A DNA stretch of 64,000 nt. Source: Lacticaseibacillus zhaodongensis (GTDB lineage: Bacteria; Bacillota; Bacilli; Lactobacillales; Lactobacillaceae). Position 1 is the stretch's first letter. The number at the start of each line of letters is the position of its first letter. A program made the position numbers and the translations under genes. Shown here in pieces: positions 8,946 to 15,619 of this stretch. The notes beneath the pieces are model-generated. The model searched no databases. It saw only the letters and a program-made list of their open reading frames with translations, and was not told the origin of the DNA. The stretch is taken from positions 31,712-95,711 of the forward strand of contig NZ_BLBG01000008.1 of assembly GCF_009687905.1 (NCBI RefSeq), given 5' to 3'.

Positions 8946-8976
8946 AAAAAAAGATGGATGCGGGGTGCAATCCATC
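8946..8976 (-). terminator. Rho-independent terminator or attenuator before the relaxase gene
   Basis: On the minus strand, GATGGAT pairs with ATCCATC around a ten-base loop and is followed by seven T. It ends less than 30 nt before the relaxase start, so it either closes an upstream transcript or attenuates relaxase expression. Confidence 0.65.
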
Positions 8977-9051
8977 ATTTTGTAACTATTCGATTTAAGC
9001 CTGTCATATCAGGCTTTCTACCTTGTGTTCAGGCACAGACGTTGCATTTAA

Positions 9052-9078
9052 TACCCCCCTGTTAGAGTACTGGGGGTA
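9052..9078. other. oriT: Origin of transfer (oriT) with nick-site inverted repeat
   Basis: The plus strand shows TACCCCC and GGGGGTA as inverted repeats 13 nt apart. Read on the minus strand it contains CTAACAGGGGGGT, which I recall as the shared nick region of the Tn916 and ICEBs1 oriT. It lies just upstream of the MobT relaxase gene, where oriT is found in those elements. The adjacent 10-bp perfect hairpin (9079-9102) would belong to the same site. Confidence 0.75.
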
Positions 9079-9102
9079 AGCGGTCGGCTGGCGCCGACCG
9101 CT
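9079..9102. repeat. Perfect 10-bp inverted repeat beside oriT
   Basis: AGCGGTCGGC and GCCGACCGCT are separated by TGGC and begin next to the oriT inverted repeat. The repeat is probably a relaxosome binding site or a single-strand structure. It could also be a promoter of the single-strand-to-double-strand origin class. Confidence 0.6.
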
Positions 9103-9263
9103 GCCACTCACGCTTGCGGCTTTCGCGCTGCACGCCGCGCGTGGCGGCAGTGAGCCACAAAGGAGGCCTATTTGAAACTTTGTTAGGCAGGTTGGGCTAT
9201 TCTTGCCTCTCAAAAATGAAGTATCATTAAGGCAAAGAATGTATCTACTTTGGGGGAATTGCT

Positions 9264-11834
9264 GTGCCATTTCGTGAGAAAAAGTTGTTTCGTAGAATCC
9301 CGAGTTCTGATCTAAACCAGATATTGACAAAAATCGAGGGAATTAAGCAAATATATGGCGAATATCAGAAGACTTTGATTCACTTTCATTCGCCGGCGTC
9401 GCATGATTATCGATTTGTCGACAATTCTAAATATTTGCGACAAGATCAGGCGCGGAGATTGTTTACAAGTTTCGATCAACAGGAGATAGATAAGATTGCT
9501 ACTGATTTTGGATTATTCAACTTTCCGCGGATTACTCCTGACTATTTAAAGAAGATGGTAGACAACAATCCACTGTTCGAGACAGTCAAGGAACTTGAGG
9601 CCTACCTATTGATGGCGATGAAACTGTATCTGGAATCAGTCAAAGTGGCTGTCATCACAGATCACAACACGATAGATGGCTATTATCGGTTTAAAGATGC
9701 TATTAGCATTCTAAAAAAATGTTTTCCAAATAGGTCAGTTCCGCAATTGATTTTTGGTGTTGAAATTTCGTGTGGAGATTCATTGCACGTCGTTGGTATT
9801 GCAGATAATTCTACTAAGAGTAAACGAATAGTGGCAAAATTTCTCGCCGATAATATTTTAAGTGTTAAGTCTGGAACATATTTGACCTCTTGGGAAGTGA
9901 TTGAATGGTTTCGAGAAAGGGGATTTATCTCGTATGTGGCACACATCAATACTTCCGACGTATTCAAGTCTGACTACGGAAGTGGTGCATATAAAGAACG
10001 CCTCTTTTCTGTTAAAAACATGCAGGTAGTCGGTATTTCTAATGTTCTAACTAAGCAGGCCACCTTGCAGCGCCTGCACAATCACAAGGTAGAGGAACCC
10101 GCTGTGTTCCTGGACGAAGATTCACATAGTCTTGATGAGTTGGCTACTAATACTTTCTGGGTTAAAGGACAAGAACCGGATTTTAATATGCTGCGAAATG
10201 CAATTGAAGATTCAGATATATCGCTAAAATTTGATCGCCCAGAGTTGCCTAGTGTATTTATAAAAAGTGTCTCGATAGACGGAGATGGCTTTCTTGGAAA
10301 AGGAGGAAGTCCATTTTCGGTTTCATTTTCAACGGCGTTGAATTGTATTATTGGCGGGAGAGGAACGGGAAAGAGCACACTGTTGGATTGTGTCAGTTTT
10401 GTTTTGTCTCAGCATGTGCGTGATCTTGCACAACTAAAGAATATCTGCAAACAAGGTAGAATTTCGTTAACATTATCAGTTGATGGAAAGGTTTATTACG
10501 TTGTCTTTAACCCGGCCATAGAGGGAGTTCGTGAAGATGCATTTATCCGCGGCTATCTATTTGGTGAGGAGCATCAGCTTCAATATTCAGATCGAATGGA
10601 AGATCAATTTGATGAAGAAAAGATCACTAAAGCGACCCAAGGAAAAATTCAGATATTTTCCCTACACGATGATGCTATATTTGAGGTGAGTGAAAAAAAG
10701 AAGTTCTTCAATCGTGTTTTTCGTTCGTCATACTCTGTGAACGAACTAGTAAAGAAGGCATCAGATCGACACATTACGTCATTCATTGAAAGCCAACTAA
10801 ATTCAACATCTATGAAGGTTAGCAAGATTCGAACGGCCACTATTGAAAACGATAAGCAATTACGAGAGCAGGCAGGTCGAGTAAAAACGACGTTGAAAAA
10901 CCATAAAGCAGCCATAGTTGAGAAAATTGCGCGCATCAATTCTGAATCTAATCGGGTTCGCGTAACATACACACAAAAGCCGCTCAGCTCGCAATATTTT
11001 GATTGGTCAAGACAATTCGATCCAGATCTGTTTAAGACCTCTAAACGCTGGTTTCAAAATTACAACATTGACGCTGATGGATTGATGGATTTATTTGACA
11101 AAGGTTCAGATGAGTTTGGGATAATAGGTCTTTACCTGTTAGTCAGAAATGAGGATGTTGAAAAACTTGGCCCGTTATTGTTGAGCCTTACGACTCCCGT
11201 CGGCACACGAGAGATTGATAACTCAATCAAGGAAATTACGACCGAAAATATTAAAGAGGTACTCGGAAAAATTAAGGACAAGATTGTCAGACCAACAAGA
11301 TTTCATATTTATGATTTGCTGAATCAATATTACAGAAGTGTTGATCAATTTGACCTGGAGTTTGACATCAATAGCTCTGAAAATGATAGCCAAACTACGG
11401 TATTCAAGTCTATTTCCGAAATTTCATTGGGTCAAAAAGTAGTAGCGTTATTAGACTTTATTTTCATGTTTGGTGCGGTTAGTGGTGATGTAACGCCACT
11501 TCTTCTGGATCAACCGGAGGATAATCTCGATAGTACGTATATATACCGACATTTGGTTGAATCATTGCGTAGACAAAAAGATCATCGCCAAGTTCTAATC
11601 GTTACCCACAATTCAACGATTGTGACAAATTCCAAGCCAGAGCAAGTGATATCGTTAAAATCGGATAACAAACATGGATGGGTTGAAAATACTGGCTATC
11701 CGACCGAAGCAGAAGTTGTCTTACAAATTGTTAATTTGCTTGAAGGGGGAGTAGCCTCGTTCAAACACAAGGAATTTGTATATAGCCCGATTATTGGAAG
11801 CGATAGCAATGGTGCGCCCAGTCATGGTAAGTGA
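9264..11834 (+). CDS. PHP-domain / ABC-ATPase fusion, TrlF-like, probable defence cargo
   Basis: The 856-residue protein starts at GTG with GGGGGAA just upstream. A PHP phosphoesterase-like domain fills the first 330 residues, with probable metal ligands H40/H42 (HFH), D133-H134 (TDHNT), E167 (GVEIS), H175 and H227 (VAHIN). An SMC/Rad50-like ABC ATPase follows: Walker A GGRGTGKS at 364-371, a long helical insert, a signature-like SLGQK near 721, Walker B LLLDQPEDNLD near 746-757 and a THNS H-loop near 782. This matches what is called the TrlF family of AAA-like ATPases. It is AT-rich, on the opposite strand to the ICE genes, and overlaps the 3' end of the next ICE gene by 44 nt. It is probably an acquired stand-alone defence gene; the function is inferred. 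Confidence 0.8.
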   Translation: MPFREKKLFRRIPSSDLNQILTKIEGIKQIYGEYQKTLIHFHSPASHDYRFVDNSKYLRQDQARRLFTSFDQQEIDKIATDFGLFNFPRITPDYLKKMVDNNPLFETVKELEAYLLMAMKLYLESVKVAVITDHNTIDGYYRFKDAISILKKCFPNRSVPQLIFGVEISCGDSLHVVGIADNSTKSKRIVAKFLADNILSVKSGTYLTSWEVIEWFRERGFISYVAHINTSDVFKSDYGSGAYKERLFSVKNMQVVGISNVLTKQATLQRLHNHKVEEPAVFLDEDSHSLDELATNTFWVKGQEPDFNMLRNAIEDSDISLKFDRPELPSVFIKSVSIDGDGFLGKGGSPFSVSFSTALNCIIGGRGTGKSTLLDCVSFVLSQHVRDLAQLKNICKQGRISLTLSVDGKVYYVVFNPAIEGVREDAFIRGYLFGEEHQLQYSDRMEDQFDEEKITKATQGKIQIFSLHDDAIFEVSEKKKFFNRVFRSSYSVNELVKKASDRHITSFIESQLNSTSMKVSKIRTATIENDKQLREQAGRVKTTLKNHKAAIVEKIARINSESNRVRVTYTQKPLSSQYFDWSRQFDPDLFKTSKRWFQNYNIDADGLMDLFDKGSDEFGIIGLYLLVRNEDVEKLGPLLLSLTTPVGTREIDNSIKEITTENIKEVLGKIKDKIVRPTRFHIYDLLNQYYRSVDQFDLEFDINSSENDSQTTVFKSISEISLGQKVVALLDFIFMFGAVSGDVTPLLLDQPEDNLDSTYIYRHLVESLRRQKDHRQVLIVTHNSTIVTNSKPEQVISLKSDNKHGWVENTGYPTEAEVVLQIVNLLEGGVASFKHKEFVYSPIIGSDSNGAPSHGK

Positions 11835-12063
11835 GAACCATGCCGTCGCCAGAAATATCAGCCGTGAACCAGAAGTACACGGGTTTGCCTGATACGGTGC
11901 GGTCAGCGGTAAGCTCCAGCCAGTGATCACCTGCTTCCCATGGCTCGATGTAATCGCAAAGCTCCATCAAGGCGTCTTCCGCGTCACTCATTGTCCCAGC
12001 TTTGATTGTATTGGCGTAATCTTCTGTAAATTGCATCTTGTTTCTATATTGTGGTGTAATCAT
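11791..12063 (-). CDS. Small acidic ICE protein, family member A
   Basis: The 90-residue, strongly acidic protein ends in the pattern FWF-x(n)-GDGMVLTY, shared with four other small proteins in this element (12060-12335, 13710-13997, 14017-14268, 14282-14545). It starts inside the stop codon of member B (ATGA overlap). After the conserved GMVLTY its last residues run into the convergent PHP/ATPase gene, so its C-terminus may have been remodelled by that insertion. Function unknown. Low net charge and copy number suggest a DNA mimic or inhibitor, but this is inference. Confidence 0.7.
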   Translation of the reverse strand: MITPQYRNKMQFTEDYANTIKAGTMSDAEDALMELCDYIEPWEAGDHWLELTADRTVSGKPVYFWFTADISGDGMVLTYHDWAHHCYRFQ

Positions 12064-12335
12064 TCTTCATCACCTTCATCTGCGACGTTGGTGTAAGTCA
12101 TGATCAAGCCACCGTCGTCGCCAGTAGTGACGTTGAACCAAAAGCGTTTCGGAAAACGATCGGCGGTCAGTCCGCCGGGAGCGCCCATCCAGATCCGTGA
12201 ATCCGGGTACTCATGGGCGTGCATTGCCATCCATTGCAGCTGATCTTCCGCGTCTTCGTCAGACTGGAAGGGCACGTTCTCGTGAAAGTCGTTGAGGAAT
12301 TGCGATCGGTTTTCGATTTTGACATCAGTGCTCAT
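12060..12335 (-). CDS. Small acidic ICE protein, family member B
   Basis: The 91-residue protein has about 19 acidic and 6 basic residues. The ATG at 12335 follows AGGAGGTGCC at good distance and overlaps the coupling-protein stop by 11 nt. It has the family ending, here RFWFNV, then DGGLIMTY and a very acidic tail (ADEGDEE). It has no signal or membrane segment. It is translationally coupled to the coupling protein and to member A. Function unknown. Confidence 0.72.
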   Translation of the reverse strand: MSTDVKIENRSQFLNDFHENVPFQSDEDAEDQLQWMAMHAHEYPDSRIWMGAPGGLTADRFPKRFWFNVTTGDDGGLIMTYTNVADEGDEE

Positions 12336-13713
12336 TTGGCACCTCCTGTTCTGTTGGGGTTGCGGGTACGGTATTGGCTGCGGCACCAATTTCGGTGAGG
12401 AAATCATAGCCGCGCGGTACTAGCGGTGTGTAAAATTCGGAGATTACGCTGCCGCCAGTGTCCACATAGCCGCGTCCCTTGATTGGTTTTTGGAAAAAAT
12501 CTTTATTGGTTTCGCCGAACATCATGGAATAGCCTAGCTCACTCATGCGCCCAAGCGCCACGCGAAACATAAACTGATCTCTTATCCCGTCGCCGAGATA
12601 TTTGGCGTCGGGGCGTTGGCAGGCCAACACGAGAAAGAATCCAGCTTGGCGACCAAGCATGACAATCTGCTTGAGTTTGGACATGACTTGCATGGCATCG
12701 CGGCCAAGCATATCCATAAAGGCCACGTATTCGTCAAAAATTAGGAAATGGGCGGGTAGTCCAAGATAGGCGTAGTTCTCGCCGGTCTTGTACCCGTCCA
12801 TTTGTTTCATTTTGTCGTTGCGCGCCATCATGTCCTGATAGAAGGTTTCAAGTGCACCGAGCATGGCTTCCTTCTTGGCGAAGACTCCAGGCATCACGTC
12901 AGCTAGATCGGCTAAGTCTGCATTTTTCGGGTCAAGAATGGTGAGCTGGGCACCGTCTTTCAGCAGGGCTTCAATCAGCGTCAAAATGAAGTAGGTTTTC
13001 CCACCACCAGTCCCACCAGCGATTAACATGTGGGGCAGTGCGTCGTAGTGCCAAGCCACAGTTTCCATGAGCTGCATGGAGCCATGTTCACAGGTCACGT
13101 CAGCGATGGTAATACGCTTGCCAATGCTGTCGTAAAGCAAGGTGTACTCGACATAAGAATCGTGCAAGATCTTGTCGACCAGTTCACAGTAAAGACCAGC
13201 CTCTAACTTCTTTTCCAAGTGCAGGAGCTGATCTTGATAGGAAGACATGACGATTTCAACAGAAACGTGGATCAGCCCGTCTTTGAGCCGGTAGTAGATT
13301 TTGGGAAAGTGCGAGATTTTCTCTTTGGTGTGTGTTGAGCCTAAGTCCTTGAAGAAACTCTCACTGTTGGACTGGTCAGTTTGGTACCACTTGTTCTCCA
13401 TGATCATGCGGGCGAGCTTCTGGCGGTGTTCCATCTGCTTGTAAGAATCCGCAAACCAAGTTCGGTATGCCCACAGTCCAGCACCAAAGAGTAGTGCTGT
13501 GCATAAACTGTTAATAATCAGCGGCAGCCATGACCAAGGCAAGGCCACCACGTCCGGCCAATTAAAGAATTTCCAGTTGATTTGTTTTAGCAGCGGCCAA
13601 TAGGCAATGGCGGCTCCAGTTACCCACAAGCAAACCGCAACGGTCATCGCCGTGTTGTAGAGCAGGTTGCGTTGACGCAGATAGACCCGTGTACCGCGAT
13701 ACGTAAATTTCAT
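12325..13713 (-). CDS. FtsK/SpoIIIE-like conjugation coupling protein (Tn916 Orf21, ICEBs1 ConQ, TcpA type)
   Basis: The 462-residue ATPase brings the relaxase-DNA complex to the channel. Two transmembrane segments (about 20-41 and 61-83) anchor it. The FtsK ATPase domain has Walker A GGTGGGKT at 233-240 and Walker B LIFDE at 324-328. Size and layout match Orf21. Its start overlaps the stop of acidic protein C by 4 nt, and its stop overlaps the start of acidic protein B. In Tn916 relatives this gene directly precedes oriT and the relaxase; here the PHP/ATPase gene and two small genes intervene. Confidence 0.93.
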   Translation of the reverse strand: MKFTYRGTRVYLRQRNLLYNTAMTVAVCLWVTGAAIAYWPLLKQINWKFFNWPDVVALPWSWLPLIINSLCTALLFGAGLWAYRTWFADSYKQMEHRQKLARMIMENKWYQTDQSNSESFFKDLGSTHTKEKISHFPKIYYRLKDGLIHVSVEIVMSSYQDQLLHLEKKLEAGLYCELVDKILHDSYVEYTLLYDSIGKRITIADVTCEHGSMQLMETVAWHYDALPHMLIAGGTGGGKTYFILTLIEALLKDGAQLTILDPKNADLADLADVMPGVFAKKEAMLGALETFYQDMMARNDKMKQMDGYKTGENYAYLGLPAHFLIFDEYVAFMDMLGRDAMQVMSKLKQIVMLGRQAGFFLVLACQRPDAKYLGDGIRDQFMFRVALGRMSELGYSMMFGETNKDFFQKPIKGRGYVDTGGSVISEFYTPLVPRGYDFLTEIGAAANTVPATPTEQEVPNEH

Positions 13714-13997
13714 TCGTCAATATTTACGCCGTCGTAGCCAATTACAAGTCCAAGTGGGCTACTTGAAACGTTGAAACTAAAGCGCGCGCCTTGGAGATAG
13801 GCGTCGGGTTTCGCACACTGCTCGCTGGCTAAAATCAAATCACAAGCATTCATGCCAGCTTGAACCGCGTGATTAGCTGCGTCGATTAAGTTGATGATGA
13901 CGTCACCGGTGGGTGATGCACCGTTGTCAAAATCAGCGATGTGTTCGTAGTGAAGTTGAAAGTCGTCCAAGTTGACGAGGGTTACTTGATCATTCAT
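13710..13997 (-). CDS. Small acidic ICE protein, family member C
   Basis: The 95-residue protein has about 14 acidic against 2 basic residues. The start at 13997 is preferred because AAAGGAG lies 7-8 nt upstream; the reading frame extends further but has no ribosome site there. It ends with the family pattern RFSFNV, then LGLVIGYDGVN. It overlaps the coupling-protein start by 4 nt (ATGA), so the two are co-translated. Function unknown. Confidence 0.72.
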   Translation of the reverse strand: MNDQVTLVNLDDFQLHYEHIADFDNGASPTGDVIINLIDAANHAVQAGMNACDLILASEQCAKPDAYLQGARFSFNVSSSPLGLVIGYDGVNIDE

Positions 13998-14016
13998 AAA
14001 AATTCTCCTTTGGGCG

Positions 14017-14268
14017 TTACTTGACGCCAATGTATTTGATAGATGGTTGTCGGTCTTCGGTGTCGATATTGAAGCTGAACTCTTTGGATTCATGATCGCG
14101 GGTACACTCGCCGTCTACCCAAATAGAAAACGGTTCGCCAGCAGTTGCCTGTTCAGCAGCCATCAGCACCATGTCGATCAAAGCGTCCGGGCTAGGATCA
14201 TGGAAGTCAGGGTCAACTAGCGCGGGATAGTCTTCCAAAAAGCCGTCAATACTTAGTGCTTGTGCCAT
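14017..14268 (-). CDS. Small acidic ICE protein, family member D
   Basis: The 83-residue protein has net charge near -13. Start chosen at the ATG following GAAAGGA at 14268. It ends in EFSFNI and then SIKYIGV, the same C-terminal pattern as member C (SFN, a gap, then hydrophobic residues with a YxGV motif). It is encoded between members C and E with gaps of about 15-20 nt. Function unknown. Confidence 0.7.
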   Translation of the reverse strand: MAQALSIDGFLEDYPALVDPDFHDPSPDALIDMVLMAAEQATAGEPFSIWVDGECTRDHESKEFSFNIDTEDRQPSIKYIGVK

Positions 14269-14281
14269 GTCATCAGTCCTT

Positions 14282-14545
14282 TCATTCATCGCTGACGCCC
14301 AGATACGAGAGCCGCAAGCCATCGTCACCTTCGTATGAAGTGAACGAGAACAACTTATTCATGCCGTCGTTAGTTTGTTCGCTGTCGATATGCAGGTGTT
14401 GGTAGGATTCGGGGCTGTCTTCCATGAGTTCCACCATATCTTGCAGGATCTCGTCTGGGTCAAGGCGGTAGTCGTTGTCGATTTCTTCGTTATAGTCGTC
14501 GATGAACACTTCACGACCAACTACGGTCAATGTGGAAGTCATCAT
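14282..14545 (-). CDS. Small acidic ICE protein, family member E
   Basis: The 87-residue protein is the most acidic of the set (about 23 Asp/Glu, 4 Lys/Arg). AAAGGAG lies 10 nt before two adjacent ATG codons. Its C-terminus reads LFSFTSYEGDDGLRLSYLGV, the clearest form of the family motif. It is first in the run of small acidic genes that leads into the coupling protein. Function unknown. Confidence 0.72.
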   Translation of the reverse strand: MMTSTLTVVGREVFIDDYNEEIDNDYRLDPDEILQDMVELMEDSPESYQHLHIDSEQTNDGMNKLFSFTSYEGDDGLRLSYLGVSDE

Positions 14546-14619
14546 CAGGGATCAACTCCTTTCGTTAGTGACAAGTAACCGCCGCAGCGGGCGGCGCGCG
14601 CGAGGAGTGGGGCAATGAG

Positions 14620-14991
14620 CTATTTCTTGTCATTGTTGTTTGGCTTCTCCTGCGGCTTGACCGGTGCGGTGGCAATCACGAGATCCTTGGCCTTCATGTA
14701 CCACGAGGTTTCAACTCGGTTGAAGTTCGCGTTTGCCACGGTGTCAATCACGGGATCAATCAAGGTCACAATCTGGTTGTACTTAAAGTCCTTGACCCCA
14801 GCCTCTGCCGGAATTGAAACTTGGATCATCATTCCTTGTTTCATAGACTTCAAGTCATAGGTGCGTTCCTTCACGTCGTCGGTACGGTTGCCGTCTTCGT
14901 CTTGCACGAAGCGTTCGCGGCGCTGACCGGAGAATTTCAAGACGCCAAAGGTTTCTTCTAGGTCGATAACGATGCCTTCTGCTAATCGCAT
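14620..14991 (-). CDS. DUF961 / YdcP family ICE protein (Tn916 Orf22-23 type), copy 2
   Basis: The 123-residue protein matches the YdcP family found at the start of Tn916/ICEBs1 conjugation operons. Typical features are the N-terminal IVIDLEETFGVLKF block and the central RTYDL with VSIPAEAG. It is paralogous to the next gene upstream (compare GHLYFG and RTYELFSD in that protein). The role in transfer is not established; these proteins are thought to help early steps of transfer. GAGGAA precedes the ATG. Confidence 0.85.
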   Translation of the reverse strand: MRLAEGIVIDLEETFGVLKFSGQRRERFVQDEDGNRTDDVKERTYDLKSMKQGMMIQVSIPAEAGVKDFKYNQIVTLIDPVIDTVANANFNRVETSWYMKAKDLVIATAPVKPQEKPNNNDKK

Positions 14992-15009
14992 GTGGGTTCC
15001 TCTTTTCTT

Positions 15010-15333
15010 TTATTTGACTGGGACAATATCGTCGGCATTGCAGATGTAGCGCACAAAGGCTTGTTCACCGATTCGGTAGCCAACGGTCGCAATGCGTGGC
15101 TTGATGACGGTGACTGGTGCATCAACTTCAATGCTCTCAGCCTTGTCGCCTTTCTTCGCTGGAATGGTGATTTCGATGTTGTCGGTTCGCTGCAAGTCGG
15201 AGAACAACTCGTAAGTGCGGGAGACAACCTTGCGATTGTCGCGATCACCTTCTGACAGTTCGCGCTTGAGCGAGCCGAAGTACAGGTGGCCGAACGTCTT
15301 TTCAATGTTTGGTGCAACAAATTTGAGTTCCAT
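15010..15333 (-). CDS. DUF961 / YdcP family ICE protein (Tn916 Orf23 type), copy 1
   Basis: The 107-residue protein begins MELKFVAPNIEKTFGHLYFG, the usual Orf23/YdcP N-terminus, with a GAAAGGAAG ribosome site. It forms a tandem pair with the gene at 14620-14991 (18-nt gap). In Tn916-type elements the pair is an early part of the conjugation operon and precedes the coupling protein. Its exact function is not known. Confidence 0.87.
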   Translation of the reverse strand: MELKFVAPNIEKTFGHLYFGSLKRELSEGDRDNRKVVSRTYELFSDLQRTDNIEITIPAKKGDKAESIEVDAPVTVIKPRIATVGYRIGEQAFVRYICNADDIVPVK

Positions 15334-15375
15334 GTTGAAGTCTTCCTTTCGTATTCAAAAAGCCGGGTAGTTCGG

Positions 15376-15618
15376 CTACTCGGCTGTGGCTTGGTGATAG
15401 TATTCGGTTAGTTGTTGGAGCAGATAGTCGTAAAACGATTTGGAGATTGGGTGAACCGTGCGGCCATCAGCGTATCGTGGGAACTGAATATACCAGCGAT
15501 ACTGACCTTCGATGAGCTTCACGTTTTTCAAGATCAGCACATGATCCAATACGATGTCTCCTTGGAGCAGCACGTCGCCACCGGGATCGGGGTACATATT
15601 GATAGAAGAAATGCGCAT
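15376..15618 (-). CDS. SpoVG-like small protein
   Basis: The 80-residue protein resembles SpoVG: a short strand-rich core (LDHVLILKNVKLIEGQYRWYIQFP) followed by DGRTVHPISKSFYDYL. SpoVG proteins bind nucleic acid and act as regulators; copies occur in ICEs and phages. The start ATG lies 1 nt after the adhesin stop codon and has no strong ribosome site of its own, so translation may depend on coupling to the adhesin gene. Resemblance to SpoVG is judged by eye. Confidence 0.7.
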   Translation of the reverse strand: MRISSINMYPDPGGDVLLQGDIVLDHVLILKNVKLIEGQYRWYIQFPRYADGRTVHPISKSFYDYLLQQLTEYYHQATAE

Positions 15619-15619
15619 G

